DNA of 64,000 nucleotides from Didymella arachidicola (Eukaryota > Ascomycota > Dothideomycetes > Pleosporales > Didymellaceae). The notes under the pieces are model-generated. The model searched no databases. It saw only the letters and a program-made list of their open reading frames with translations, and had not been told where the DNA came from. The stretch is from assembly GCA_016630955.3 (NCBI GenBank), contig CM049987.1, positions 1,922,001 through 1,986,000 of the forward strand. The letters run 5' to 3'. Every line of letters begins with the position of its first letter. Position 1 is the stretch's first letter. The position numbers were made by a program, and so were the translations under genes. Positions 11,891 through 23,304 of this stretch are shown in pieces.

Positions 11891-12284
11891 GGTATAGTGT
11901 CCGGTTATCTGACATCCATAGGCGACGCAATTGCGTGTTCTGCGATTATGTAGTGGCGCTGGCGGGGTGGATGCGGAGGTCGCAGTGCAGCACGCGGGGA
12001 TGAGGTGGGATGTTCGCTAGCTGTCACTTTGGTGTGGCTTGTGCGCGGCGAGACTACGTACCATAAGAGGACTGGCTGCCGACATCAGCAGGTGCAATAT
12101 CGCTTTAGCTCACTCGAGCTTCAACCCTGATATGATGAGAAGAAGATGTTGTATGGAAGTTCTTTTATTCTTAGGAGACATGTCTTCTGCAGCCTTTTTT
12201 TTCTTAATAACCAACGCCAAAACGTACGATGTAGTGATCCTCTACATCACCTCCAACCATGACGCCAACGCTATGCACAGATAA
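11891..12284. other. Intergenic region between SRP72 and TFA1
   Basis: 394 bp holding the SRP72 promoter and the 3' flank of TFA1, which are transcribed in the same direction. No further gene seen. Confidence 0.5.
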
Positions 12285-13557
12285 TCATACATCCTCAAAC
12301 TCGTCTTCTTCGCTCTCTTCGCCGCCATTGCCGGAAGCAGGGGTCGCAACATTGGACGGCGTTGGTGCAGCAGACGACTCGACCTTGACTCGCTTGGCGT
12401 CAGGGAGTCCACTTGGAGTACCAACGGCCACGTCTTCAAACTCATCGTCATCTTCGTCTTCGTCCTCATCGTCTTCTTCCTCCTGCTCTTTCTTGCGGCG
12501 CTCGGCCTCGATCTGAGCAAAGACATCGTCGAGATTCTGCGTCGTGGTAATGCCATCTGCCTTCTCTGTCTTAATGGTGGAGCCACTCGTGCCGTTGGTC
12601 TCTCGCTTGATACCTGCCGCTGCTCCGCCAGCGTCCTTGATTACCGTGGATTCAGTGTGCCAAGAAGGTAGCTGGTTTTGTGCTGCGATCTTCTCCTGGC
12701 GAGCTCGGTCTGCGGCTGCCTGCTTCTCGTTTTCTTCCGCAGTAGATGCGATCTGAACGTTGATCTTCTCGCGCTCGGCAGCCAAGCCCTTGACGGCCGT
12801 AGGTCTGGTGTAGTTTGTATCAACAACCTCGAGTTTTGTGCCCGGATCGATGACCTTGTCGCGAGGCAAGTCGATCTTGGTGTCAACTGCGTCCTTGCCC
12901 TCGATCAACGGGATCTTGAGCTCGTCAATGACCTTCATCATATCCAGCAGCGGCTTGAATTGCTTGTTGAACCTAGCCGGAGTATCGTCTGCATCGTGCT
13001 GGTTTCCCTCGTCGATCTCATCCAGAGGGAAGTTGCACTTGATGCACAGAAATCCAGAGGCACGAGCTTGAGGATCAGGGTTGTCCAGCACATCCATCAT
13101 GGTATACTGAGACTTGCAGCGCTTGCACGAGAGCTCAGCTTTTTCTGTTGTAGGTTTGGCGTCCTTGTTGATCCGCTCGTGCATCTTGTGGATGCGGTAC
13201 TTGGTCGAGTCGATGGCGCGCCGATAGTCGATGTAGTACCACTCGCGGTTGGAGAGCTTGGTCGCACCGTCACGCTTGACCTGCTCGGTGTAGCTGTGTC
13301 TGTCAGCGCTGCAGGCTCGACTTTACCTCTCCAGACTCGACATACGTTGTGCACAAGCCTGCCTCCTTCAGCCTACCGATGAGCTTCCCGACGTATTTCG
13401 AGTTCTTGCCGGCGTCGAGGATTTGAACCATGTCTGACACGTGCAGGGCGCCGTGGTAGCAGAGAGCATCCATGAGGACGATGTGCTCTGTCTCGTAGAA
13501 CATGCGGACGACTATCTTGACGAGCTGCTTCGCCGTCTCCAGAGGATCTTTGCCCAT
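12285..13557 (-). CDS. TFA1: Transcription initiation factor TFIIE subunit alpha
   Basis: Large TFIIE subunit, which recruits and stimulates TFIIH at RNA polymerase II promoters. Two exons (13557-13346 and 13293-12285) give 406 residues. The 52-bp intron has donor GTATGT and a GCTGAC branch. Using GTATGT rather than the downstream GTAAAG keeps the frame. The N-terminus is the winged-helix region. A zinc ribbon follows with C127, C130, C154 and C157 (C-x2-C-x23-C-x2-C). The C-terminal third is acidic and disordered, with a long Glu/Asp run near residue 350 and a final EEDEFEDV-like tail. The start at 13557 is the first ATG in frame. It shares a 416-bp divergent promoter with PUS1. Confidence 0.93.
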
Positions 13558-13973
13558 GACGGCGGTGTACAGACGATGTGCGCACGATCGCGAGAGTGAT
13601 GCTGTCTTCTCAGCACGAGAAGTCAAAAACGTCCTTTATCTGCATGCGCCGGACTCGATCGCTGCTTCAGGTGGCGCAGGCGGGCCTTGGACTACAACTC
13701 AGAGCTCTATTAGTCCCTGGTTCACTGGAACATGGCTGTCCGCGAGTGAGTTGACGTGACAGCGCGGTGGTGTGCGAGAGAGGCCGCTCTCATAGAGGCA
13801 GTCATGATGTAGCGTTGCCACGGGCGGTGAGGCGCGTACCTGCCGCGCTAGCTTTCAAAAGTCGCGAATTTCCATGCTCAGTTTCCCCACATTCCCTGCA
13901 GCTGCAGCTTCGCTTTTCACATGCTCTTCCTCTCCACGAGCAGACAAGTCGCACGCAGCCCCCGACCTCTACA
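13558..13973. promoter_or_regulatory. Divergent promoter TFA1 / PUS1
   Basis: 416 bp separate the two start codons, so both promoters must lie here. No convincing TATA box was seen on either strand. No other gene. Confidence 0.5.
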
Positions 13974-15937
13974 ATGGCTGACAACGGCTCGTCGAATCGC
14001 GACGGCAAGCGCAAATGGGACAACGGCGGCGACCGCAGGCGAGGCCGCGGAGGTGGCAGCATGCAGCACGGCAGTCGTCCGAATAAGAAGAGAAATATGG
14101 GCCGTAAGGAGCACGCGTAAGCAGAATTGGGCCTGTATTGTATGCCACTCTAACTAAGCAAGCAACGAGCTATTAGATAGGCGAGGGCGCAATGCAGAAC
14201 AGCAGGCCCGCAACAAGGAAGCCCAGGAGAAGGGCGAGAACGAGAAGCCTGCCCTGCCTGCCGCCTTCTCCGCCGAAGAGGTCGCGGCAGAGGAGCGCAG
14301 GCCAAAGCGCAAGGTCGCCGTCATGGTCGGCTACTCGGGCACGGGCTACAAGGGCATGCAGATCGACAACAAGCAGAAGACGATTGAGGGCGACCTCTTC
14401 AAGGCCTTCGTCGCTGCCGGCGCCATTTCCAAAGCAAACGCCGACGACCCCAAGAAGTCTGCTCTCGTGCGCTGTGCCCGGACCGACAAGGGCGTGCACG
14501 CTGCCGGCAACGTCATCTCCCTGAAGCTCATCATCGAGGATGAGGACATTGTCGACAAGATCAACGCCAATCTGTCTGAGCAGATTCGCATCTGGGGCAT
14601 CCAGCGGACGACGGGATCGTTCAGCTGCTACCAAGCATGCGACTCGCGATGGTACGAGTACCTCATCCCAACACACTCGTTCCTCCCGCCGCACCCGTCG
14701 AGCTACATGGGCAAGAAGCTGGTTGAGGAGGCTGAGAAGGCGGGCGACTTGGATGAGTACAACAAGAGGCAAGCTGAGGTTGCAGACTTTTGGTCGGAAG
14801 TAGAGGAGAAGTCGATCAAGCCCATTCTCGAGACGCTCGACGACTCGATACGGCCGCTCGTCGAGGAAGCTCTGTACATTGCCGACTCTACCGATGCGCC
14901 CGAGAACCAGGACCCTATCATAGAAGCGTCTATCGACGAAGCACTAAAGGACGAGACAGATGCCAAAGCCGCCAAAGACGCCTCCGCAAAGGCCACAAGC
15001 GAGGAGGCAGCTGTCGAGACCGCTCAGCCCGACGCAGGAGAAAGCATGCAAGTCGACGAGACCAAAAACGCCGTCGAAAAGATCGAAGCTCAACACCCCA
15101 CCACCACCTTCGACGACCAGACCGACGGCACCATTCCCCTCCCCGCAGGCATCGTCAACAAGCCCGCCCTAGAAGAAGCCGTCAAAGCCCTAAAAAAAGC
15201 CATCATGGACGCCAAACGCGCCTACCGCATCAGCCCCTCGCGACAAGCCCGCGTGCAAGCCGCACTCAACAACTATCTCGGCACGCGCCGCTACCACAAC
15301 TACACCATCCAAAAGAAATTCACCGACAGCAGCGCAAAGCGCTACATCAAGAGCTTCAAAATGGACCCCACCCCCATCCTCATCAACGACACTGAATGGC
15401 TCTCCCTCAAAGTCCATGGCCAATCCTTCATGATGCACCAAATCCGCAAAATGGTCTCCATGGCCGCGCTCACAGTGCGCTGCGGTACCAATCCGGATAT
15501 CATGCTGCAGAGCTTCGAAAACAACGTGGTTCGCATCCCGAAAGCGCCGGGGCTGGGGTTGTTGCTCGAACGGCCTGTGTTCGACAGCTACAACGATAAG
15601 ATGGCCAAGGCGCACGGGCGGGAGAAGATTGATTTCTCGAGGTTTGAGGATAAGATTCAGGAGTTCAAGGAGCGGGAGATTTATCAGCGGATTTTTCGCG
15701 AGGAGGCGCAGGGGAATCAGTGAGTCGTGTGCGGGTTGAGATTGAGGGTGCGGTGGGTGCTAATTTCTGAGCAGGTTCAATACGTTCTTCACGCATCTGG
15801 ATAACTACAAGGATACGACGTTTTTGTACTTGACGTCTGGTGGGATTGCGGCGACGAGGGAGGGGGGGAAGAAGAAATCGATGCAGCCTAGGTTTGAGGA
15901 GGATTCGGATGGGGAGGGGTATGCGAGTGACAACTAG
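13974..15937 (+). CDS. PUS1: tRNA pseudouridine synthase Pus1
   Basis: Converts specific uridines in tRNAs, and in U2 snRNA and some mRNAs in yeast, to pseudouridine. Three exons: 13974-14116, 14181-15719, 15775-15937. Introns are 64 bp (GTAAGC...ATAG) and 55 bp (GTGAGT...GCAG). The product is 614 residues. A basic, Gly/Arg-rich leader of about 60 residues precedes the TruA-like fold. The catalytic motif CARTDKGVHA places the nucleophile at D150. A long Ala/Glu/Asp-rich insert of roughly 130 residues interrupts the two halves of the catalytic domain, as in many fungal Pus1 proteins. The last exon ends in EDSDGEGYASDN, and a near copy of this tail lies downstream (see repeat 15899-16156). Confidence 0.93.
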
Positions 15938-16156
15938 GTTTGGGTCGAGCGTGGGATAAGTACTTTTTGACTCTGACGTGCGATGAGTTGAGGAGTATGC
16001 TAGACAAAGCTAGGTCTAGTAACATCTATCACAACGCTGTCAAGGAGGACTCGGATGGCGAGGGGTATGCGAGTGATAACTAAGTGTGGGTTAAGAGTGT
16101 GATGTATACTAGACAAGGCCAGGAACAACAACAACATCCGTCACAAGCCATCAAAG
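15899..16156 (+). repeat. Tandem duplication of the PUS1 3' end
   Basis: The last 13 codons of PUS1 (15899-15937) recur at 16045-16083 and again end in a stop. Flanking sequence is also shared, for example ctagacaa and a later acatc-rich segment, so the unit is about 146 bp with a shortened second copy. The 13-codon blocks differ at four positions, all third-codon and synonymous: GAT/GAC, GGG/GGC, GAC/GAT, TAG/TAA. The offset of 146 bp is not a multiple of three, so simple readthrough cannot join them. Confidence 0.8.
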
Positions 16157-16274
16157 TTCAAAATTCGATATGTAATAAAAGCCAATCGTCACATGGCACA
16201 GTACGCATTCAATCCTAGAAGTACACATATGCAAACGCTGATCTCACCGCATGCACGACGCCAAGTCTACCTCT

Positions 16275-17747
16275 CTACGAGGTCCTGGCGACAGGCTTCT
16301 TCTCGGCGCCCATGTCGTGCTCGGTGTAGTAAAAGTTCTCCTCGGGGACGCGGCCACGGAGGAACTCTGGCTCGGAGCCGCGGACGTAGATGTCCTCGAA
16401 CAGGACCTTTGCGACGGGCTCGGGGGCGGGCATGGCCTCTGCCTCGGCGACTTCGGCGTCGACGTCGGAGCGGGCCTGCTTGTCGAGCGACTTGAGCTCC
16501 TCCTCGGTGGTGACGCCCCAGTCGAGCAGCTTCTGCTTGAGGCCGGCGATGGGGTCCTGGGTGGAGCGCATGCGCTGGATCTCCTCACGTGTCTGGGACG
16601 GTTAGCGGGAGGCGTCAAAAAGGTAGAAGGTAGGACTCACGCGGTAGGTTGTGCCGGGGTCGGACATGGAGTGGCCTCCGTAGCGGTAGGTGACGTATTC
16701 GTAGACGAGGGGACCCTTGCCGGCGGCGCAGTACTCCTTTCCGTACTTGACGGCGGCCTTGACGGCGAGGACGTCCATGCCGTTGATCTTCAGGCCGGGG
16801 ATGTACTGGCCGCGCTTGTAGTACTCGGTGATGGCCGAGGAGCGGTTGGCGGCGGTGCCCATGCCGTACTTGTTGTTCTCGCAGCCGAAGATGACGGGCA
16901 GCTTCCACAGGCTGGCCATGTTGTAGGCCTCGAAGACCTGGCCCTGGTTGGAGGCGCCGTCGCCGTAGAGGGCGAGGGTGACCTGCTTCTTGCCCTCGTA
17001 CTGCTGGGCGAAGGCGATGCCGGCGCCGACGGGGACCTGGGCGCCGACAATGCCGTTGCCGCCGTAGAAGCCGGGCGAGAACATGTGCATGGAGCCGCCC
17101 TTTCCGTAGGCGATGCCCTCACGGCGGCCGAGCAGCTCGCCGATGATGCTCTTGACGGTGCCGCCGCGCATCAGGGCGAAGCCGTGGCAGCGGTAGGCGG
17201 TGATCAGGTGGTCGGCACGCTCAATGGCGTGCTCGATGCCGACGGCGACGGCCTCCTGGCCGGTGGACAGATGGCAGAAGCCGCGGATCTTCTTCTCCTT
17301 GTACAGGCGGTCAGCGGCCATTTCCATGCGGCTGCGGGCTGTCAGCGAGTTTCGCGGCATGGTGGGCTACGGGCAAGCGTACCGGACGGCGACCATGTCG
17401 TAGTACATCTGCTTCAGCTCCTTCTTGGTCGTCTCGAGCGTGTAGGGCGGCGGGTCGAGCTCGTACGTCTCGAACGCCTCGTCCGAGAGGCGCACCTCGA
17501 AGGGCTGGTCATCGGCCTGCGCCTGTTAGCCATCGCTGTGCACGCTCGGCGCGGGGCAGCTCCATAGCCGGAGCCACAGGGCCCCGTCGCACATGGGGTC
17601 GCCCACCTCAGGCACCTGGTCGCGGTCGGCGTGCGACGAGGCGGCGTCGGTCGTCACGAATCTGCTGAAGGCCGGGCGCGCGGCGGGAGCGACGAAGCGC
17701 TGGCGCAGCGGCGAGGCAATGCTCCGCCTGATGGACCTGGAAAGCAT
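16275..17747 (-). CDS. PDA1: Pyruvate dehydrogenase E1 component subunit alpha, mitochondrial
   Basis: Thiamine-diphosphate-dependent decarboxylase subunit of the mitochondrial pyruvate dehydrogenase complex. Four exons (17747-17607, 17516-17383, 17331-16641, 16592-16275) encode 427 residues. Introns are 90, 51 and 48 bp. The N-terminus is Arg/Ser-rich and lacks acidic residues, fitting a mitochondrial targeting peptide. The thiamine-diphosphate motif begins GDG at 215-217 and ends NN 26 residues later. The regulatory phosphorylation loop reads YGGHSMSDPGTTYR, matching the yeast form. The first donor is uncertain: GTGGGC was chosen over GTGCCT because it restores the family sequence VPE before the next exon. 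No in-frame ATG lies further upstream. Confidence 0.95.
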
Positions 17748-18325
17748 TCTGGCGCCGGCGAGGGGAGGGGCGGGCGGGTGTGACGGAGGGGGAGACGGGA
17801 GACGGGAGACGGGGAGGACGGCGGAGGTGAGGTCGGACGTGGGTGTGGTTCTGTACACAGCAAAAAGGTTGAGGCCGCGCTAAGTCTGCAGCAGACCCAC
17901 CCAGCAGCCCTGAGAGTCCGACCTGCGCAGACATCCAGCCCTACCGCTCAACAGCTGCCTCAGGCCTCGCCGTGCATTCTGGCGTCATGTGCAGGTTCTC
18001 GTGCTCACGGCCCTGATTTACCGGTGCATTGCCAGCCACCAAAATATCCAGCGAAGCAGTGCAGCGCAGTCGTGCATCACGCTACCATTCTGCTGCGTCG
18101 GTGAGAGGGACGCCGCCGGGAAGCTCAGCTAGCTCCTTGGACAGCTAGCAGCACACTCACCCTCCGACTCCGACCACCAGACACACGCAGCAAGCAGACC
18201 GTGTACAAGGCAGAGCATCGTGTGAGACCAATTGAAACAACACAACATCGTCAAATGTCATCCGCCTGCATTATCCTGCGGCATCCTACACTATCATACA
18301 ACACCGCATCCCGTGTTTTCCCGAC
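17748..18325. other. Intergenic region between PDA1 and HEM15
   Basis: 578 bp with the PDA1 promoter and HEM15 3' flank. Short CT-rich and GC-rich patches, no gene. Confidence 0.5.
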
Positions 18326-19657
18326 CTATGCCGCTGCCGCCTCCTGCTTGTCCTGCCCAGACTGCCTGGCAAAGAACTCCTTCTGCGCCAGACACCTCTC
18401 GCTCGTGCACCCTGGGCATCTGAGGATCATCTGCGGGCTGCACGCCTCGCCGCTCTTCAGATGCGAGGCTGCAAGGTCTGCGAGCGCCTTGATAAATGTG
18501 GGGCTGCCGTTCAAGCTGTCGACTCGCTTGACGCCCTCGTGTCCCTCGGCATCCTCGCCAATGACTTCCTTGTCCAACTCGTAAAGTGTCTCGATGTGAT
18601 CGCTGGTGAACGCGATGGGGATCAGCAGCATGTCGGTCTGACCCTTCTTCATCAGGTTCTTGACCGTGTCCGACGTCTGCGCACCGAGCCATGGCTGGGG
18701 GCCGACCTGCGACTGCCACACCAGACGGTACTTGTACTTCATGCCCAGTCGCTGCATAACCGCGTAGACGGTCGCTGCGACCTCAGCAGGGTACGGATCG
18801 CCACGGTTGACGACCGACATGGGCAGACTGTGTGCTGAGAAGAGCAAGATGACGTTGTCCCTTCGGTCCTCTGGGTACGTGGCCAGCTTCTTCTCGATCA
18901 GCTCTGCAAACGCCTCAACGAGACCAGGGTGTGCCGGCCAGCGGTCAATGACACTCCAGTTGATTGCGCCTTGGGGATAGACCTCTCCTGAGCCCCTCTT
19001 GCCTTCCAGTCTGGTCCTCCACTTCCAAAGCTCGTTCAACGAGGATCCAGTAGTGGAGCACGAGTACTGCGGGTACTGTGTGAACGCCACAGCTCTGCCT
19101 CCATTGCCACCGCCAAAGCCGTCTGCCAGCAGCTGCTTGTACGTGTCCTCTGTCAAGGGATTCGCGTAGCGGAAGGCAACATAGGGCTTGTGAGGAGCCG
19201 TCTCAGGCGAAGTCTGATCAAGAAGCTTGCACATCTCTGCGGCTTGGAGCTCCGACCACTTCCGGATGGGCGATCCTCCACCAATCTCGGCATACTGCTT
19301 CTGAATCTTCGGTGTCCGTCGTCGCGCAATCAAAGGTCCAATGTAGTTCTGGAGGCGACCGAGGGGAATGAGATCAGCATCAGCCTGCGTGCGTTAGCTC
19401 TTAGTCTAGTGATGACGTCTGGTTCAACTGACGAAGAGCGCGCTCAGAAAGCCACCAACTTCGTCTGTCGTCGACGGCCCTCCCATGTTCATGAAGACCA
19501 TAGCAGTACCCTTCTTCGGGCCGGTGCTCTGTGTGACGGGGGCAACAGTCGCATTTCCTCGCCTCCATTGCGCGTTGTATGCCGAAAGAGCCGATGTGCC
19601 GGTCGTTGTCGACGTAGCACGCCTCGCAGCGCGCGTCAAAGGTGTGCGTAGAGCCAT
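18326..19657 (-). CDS. HEM15: Ferrochelatase, mitochondrial
   Basis: Final enzyme of haem synthesis; inserts ferrous iron into protoporphyrin IX at the matrix face of the inner mitochondrial membrane. Two exons, 19657-19433 and 19384-18326, with a 48-bp intron (GTCAGT...GCAG), give 427 residues. The first about 40 residues are Arg/Thr/Ser-rich and look like a targeting peptide. The catalytic core includes FTQYPQYSCSTTGSSL and the ferrochelatase signature with LFSAHSLP. C184 and C398, C401, C406 (C-x2-C-x4-C) match the four cysteines that hold the [2Fe-2S] cluster in the human enzyme and that S. cerevisiae lacks (recalled). A cluster is therefore likely. The frame is open upstream to 19849, but MALRTP is the sensible start. 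Confidence 0.96.
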
Positions 19658-20064
19658 TGGAATGTGTGCGAAGGAGTGAAGGGGAACCTTGGTCGAGCGA
19701 ATGTATGGTAAGAGCAGTGTGGCCAGACAGCTGATATTATTCAAATGCACGCCTAACTCTGGCCAATAACGGCCCGCTTGAATGGTTGATGACGATCGAG
19801 CTCGCGGATCGAACCGCATCGAGTGTAGCGGCGTTAATGCGGCCGACACACGCTAGCTCCCTCCCCGTGACAGCGCGCTTGCTTAACGCGTCTCCCGCTC
19901 TGTTGCCTCGACTAGCGCAAGGCAGCTTCATACCAAAGCGGTCGCTGCGATACTCTCACAAGGTACGCAGTCTGTCGTGACTGCAAGGTGGGACCATCTT
20001 CCTGAGCTCAGATAATCAACCATCACATTCCTCCCACACAACAAACACGACCAGGGCATTGAGC
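19658..20064. promoter_or_regulatory. Divergent promoter HEM15 / KU70
   Basis: 407 bp between the two start codons. A CCAAT pentamer at 19763-19767 lies about 106 bp upstream of the HEM15 start codon. CCAAT boxes are common in fungal haem and respiratory genes, but a single pentamer is weak evidence. Confidence 0.4.
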
Positions 20065-22065
20065 ATGGCGGACGCGCAGGACCGCAAGCCAGGCGAAGAG
20101 GAGGAAGAGGAAGAGGAGCTGGATGACACAGTATGACACACCCATACTGTTGAGACGACCGATGTTAATCTCCCGCAGAGCTACAAGTCAATCAAAGATG
20201 CCGTGCTATTTGCTATTGATGTCAGCCCTACCATGCTGGAAAGCCCACCAGCGTCGGACGACAAGAAGGCAGATCGCGATTCGCCAACAACAGCTGCGCT
20301 TAAGTGCGCATATCAACTAATGCAGCAGCGCATCATTTCAAATCCCACAGACATGATGGGCATATTATTGTTCGGCACAGAGAAGACTGACCTCAGAGAT
20401 GGCGACAGCACATTCCAGAACTGCTATCTGTTATCAGACCTAGATGTTCCATCAGCACAAGACGTGAAAAGATTGAGAGATCTAGTCGAAGATGAGGAGG
20501 AGGCCAACAAGCTCCTGAAGCCAAACAAGGATGGCGCAAGCATAGCTACCGTCCTGTTTTGCGCAAATCAGATCTTCACCACAAAGGCACCGAACTTCTC
20601 ATCAAGACGACTCTTCTTTGTCACCGATAATGACTATCCCGTCAAAGTGAAGCAAGACAAAGACGCTGCTGTAACTCGTGCCCGCGATTTGTACGACTTG
20701 GGATGCACCATTGACTTATTTCCAATCTCCCGTCAGGACCACAGCTTCGATCGATCACGTTTCTACGATGACCTTGTTTATCCAACCTCACCATCAGATC
20801 CGGACGCACCAGTCGCTATACCTTCGACCACCAAAGTCGCTAAGAGCGGCGAGGGTATCTCGTTGCTAAGGCAGCTCCTTTCGTCCATCAATTCCAAGGC
20901 CGCAGCACGACGAGCACTGTTCTCATTGCCTCTAGAGCTCGGTCCTGGGCTCAAGATCGGTGTTAAAGGGTACCTTCTACTCAAACGACAAGAGCACGCC
21001 AAGTCGTGCTATGTATGGGTCGGTGGCGAGAAAACACAGATTGTCCAACAGTCGACATCACACATGGCTGACGACACAGCGCGAGTAGTGGAGAAGACTG
21101 AGCTTCGGAAAGCATACAAATTCGGCGGAGACGCCATCACATTCACACCAGAAGAGATCACACGGATACGGCAATGCTTTGGCGACCCGGTCATTCGCAT
21201 CATCGGCTTCAAGCCCATCTCATGCGCCCCGATCTGGGCGAACACAAACAAGGCGACCTTCATCTACCCTTCTGAAGCAGACTTCATCGGCTCAACGCGC
21301 GTCTTCTCAGCACTGCAGCAGAAACTACTCAAATCGAAAAAGATGGGTCTGGTCTGGTTCATACCACGCCGCAACGCCTCACCAACCCTCTGCGCCCTCC
21401 TTCCCTCCGAGGAAAAAATCAACGAAGACGGCGACCAGCAAACACCCCCTGGCCTATGGCTCATCCCCCTCCCCTACGCAGACGACATCCGCCAACCCCC
21501 CTCCCACCCCGAAACCCCCCTCACAACCACAGACGCCCTCACAGACAAAATGCGCATCATCATGGAACAACTCCAGCTCCCCGGCGGCACCTACGACCCA
21601 GCCAAATACCCCAACCCAGACCTCCAGTGGTTCTACCGCATCCTCCAAGCCATGGCCCTCGACGAAGACCTCCCCACCCACCCCCTCGACAAAACGGTTC
21701 CGCGCTACAAGCAAATCGACAAACGATGCGGTGCGTACATCGAAGACTACGGGAAGACGTTTGACGAGGTCTTCGCGAAGCAAGCGCGCGGCGCGTTGGC
21801 TGTGCGCACTGCGAAGAGGATAGGTGAGCCTGGGGATAAAGCGCCGCCGGTGAAGAGAGTCAAGGTTGAGGGAGGAGGAAAGAATGAAGCTGTCGGTGAG
21901 ATGACGGACGAGGATATGGCGAAGTTGAATGGGCAGGGGAAGATGAGCAAGATGACGGTTGTGGTGCTGAAAGACTTTCTGAGCCAACGAGGGCAGAGTA
22001 CGATGGGCAAGAAAGCAGATTTAGTTGAGAGGGTGCAGGAATACCTTGAGAGTAAGAACCTGTGA
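20065..22065 (+). CDS. KU70: ATP-dependent DNA helicase II subunit 1 (Ku70)
   Basis: Ku70 pairs with Ku80 to ring DNA ends in non-homologous end joining and at telomeres. Exon 1 (20065-20130) encodes a 22-residue acidic leader. A 48-bp intron (GTATGA...GCAG) follows, then a single long exon (20179-22065); the total is 650 residues. The von Willebrand-like domain begins DAVLFAIDVS. The central beta-barrel includes LLLKRQ and GLVWFIPRR segments, then the Ku C-terminal arm. A basic stretch with PPVKRVKVEG could be a nuclear localisation signal. The last about 40 residues form a SAP domain (LKDFLSQRGQ...KADLVERV). Confidence 0.96.
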
Positions 22066-22493
22066 GGATGACAGGCAGGGTGTGGTGTTTTGCAAATTGC
22101 ATAAACCAATACTGCATATTCTTGCACCCTCAACCGCAAAGCCCATTTACCACTCTCCAGTGCAGACCAATGAAGCATGTAAGCAGACAACAATGGAAAT
22201 TCACGACTACAGACATCGAAGCCCACCTACCTACCAGATTAAAAGAATCGCAAGATGAGCACAACTCAAAGGTGCTCGATATACATTATCTGATAGTAGT
22301 GTACAAATAAACAAACACGATACCCCCTCTTCCCCTGCATTCTTCAGCGTCGAAAAACTCATCGCACAGCCCTACCGTAAAAGCCGTGCGAAGCCGTGCG
22401 ACAATACGCCAGACTACTCATATTCTTACACGAGGTTGGGCTGCATTGCAGCGAAGCGGTTCACGCGACGGAGGACTTTGTTTGGGCTCGTTT

Positions 22494-23024
22494 GCACTGC
22501 GCTTTCTAGCCACGACGAGAGGCAGTCAGCGGCGAATCGCCAGGCAAACGGGTCGATGCGATGCATGCGATGCACCTGCGTTCAGAAGATCCTAGGCATC
22601 GCTCCAGCCTGACGACCAGTGAACCGCCAATACCTAGACAAGGCAGCCTTGGACAGCGCAGGCCGGCTGATGCACTGCGATTTCCAGCATCGACGAGAGC
22701 GGTGTCGTGGGTGTGATTCGGCAGCCGGGTGCGGCTCAAAGAAAGCAAAAGAGGCCTTGCACTGCAGTCTTCAGCGTATACGGGCGTTTGTGCAGGCTTG
22801 CTGGTTTGATACGAAGGCCGATGGGAATACGGGTCTCGATCTGTACTGCAATTTTTAGCGTAGACGGGCGTGTGTTCAGGCTTGTTGTTTTGGTGAAGCT
22901 TCTGAGCGTCTGGACGTTGGTGGCAAGGAACCTTGGAGTGAACGCTGATAGAGCCTGGCATTGTGCGTTTGGGGGCAGGCTTTGGGTATCAGTGCGCACT
23001 GTAATTCTTAGTGTGAGGGAGCAG
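22494..23024 (-). repeat. Five degenerate copies of a ~29-bp motif
   Basis: Copies start at 22494, 22672, 22759, 22843 and 22996, each beginning gYactg and continuing like cRatttttagcgt. Spacings are 178, 87, 84 and 153 bp, so a basic period near 85 bp is likely with some units eroded. The middle copies share further flanking sequence (cgggcgt, then tcaggcttg). The last four are spaced by multiples of three. Confidence 0.6.
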
Positions 23025-23227
23025 AGGAAGGCTGGGAGGTGGTTGTTTGTCTGGTGCATGGGGCTGAGCGAGGCTTGGGGAAAGCAGGATGAAGAGGAAA
23101 GAGTGTCTGGGTGTGTGTTATAGGCGTGTAAAATATTGGAGGTTCGTGGGTGGTGGGTGGGTGATCTTGCTGTGCAGCAGCGAGCTTCATGATTTGTTCT
23201 GTCAATCGAACGGTATAAACGCTGCAT
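22736..23227 (-). CDS. Tentative repeat-containing small protein
   Basis: An open frame of 163 residues starting with ATG at 23227. I do not recognise it. Three copies of the local DNA repeat lie in this frame and translate as TLRITVR, TLKIAVQ and TLKTAVQ. The two closest copies are 28 codons apart. Of six differences between those two copies over ten codons, four are synonymous, which hints at protein-level constraint. A fourth copy lies beyond the stop in the same frame. There is no domain or signal peptide, and codon use is mixed. It could be a decaying gene or a chance frame. Confidence 0.25.
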   Translation of the reverse strand: MQRLYRSIDRTNHEARCCTARSPTHHPRTSNILHAYNTHPDTLSSSSCFPQASLSPMHQTNNHLPAFLCSLTLRITVRTDTQSLPPNAQCQALSAFTPRFLATNVQTLRSFTKTTSLNTRPSTLKIAVQIETRIPIGLRIKPASLHKRPYTLKTAVQGLFCFL

Positions 23228-23304
23228 AATTTTTAGTCTATCAACACAACATGCCTACTTGCCAGGCTCTTCGCCAAAAAGTGCTTCCTGCAAGCAGCTC
23301 GGTG

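Larger units (their letters stand above)
22066..23304. other. Convergent intergenic region with repeats
   Basis: 1.24 kb between the 3' ends of KU70 and the C6 regulator. It holds a 10-bp tandem duplication (aagccgtgcg, 22381-22400), the five-copy degenerate repeat at 22494-23024, and a minus-strand open frame at 22736-23227 described separately. Confidence 0.5.

Noticed and set aside
12678..13382. 234-codon plus-strand frame opposite TFIIE-alpha
   Set aside because: Antisense shadow; it crosses the TFA1 intron and has no protein-like domain.
16251..17567. 438-codon open frame on the plus strand opposite PDA1
   Set aside because: It is the antisense shadow of a strongly GC3-biased gene; the minus strand encodes a full, recognisable PDH E1-alpha.
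9874..22065. Housekeeping block as a coordinated gene cluster
   Set aside because: The genes face both directions and belong to unrelated pathways; nearness alone does not show a functional unit.
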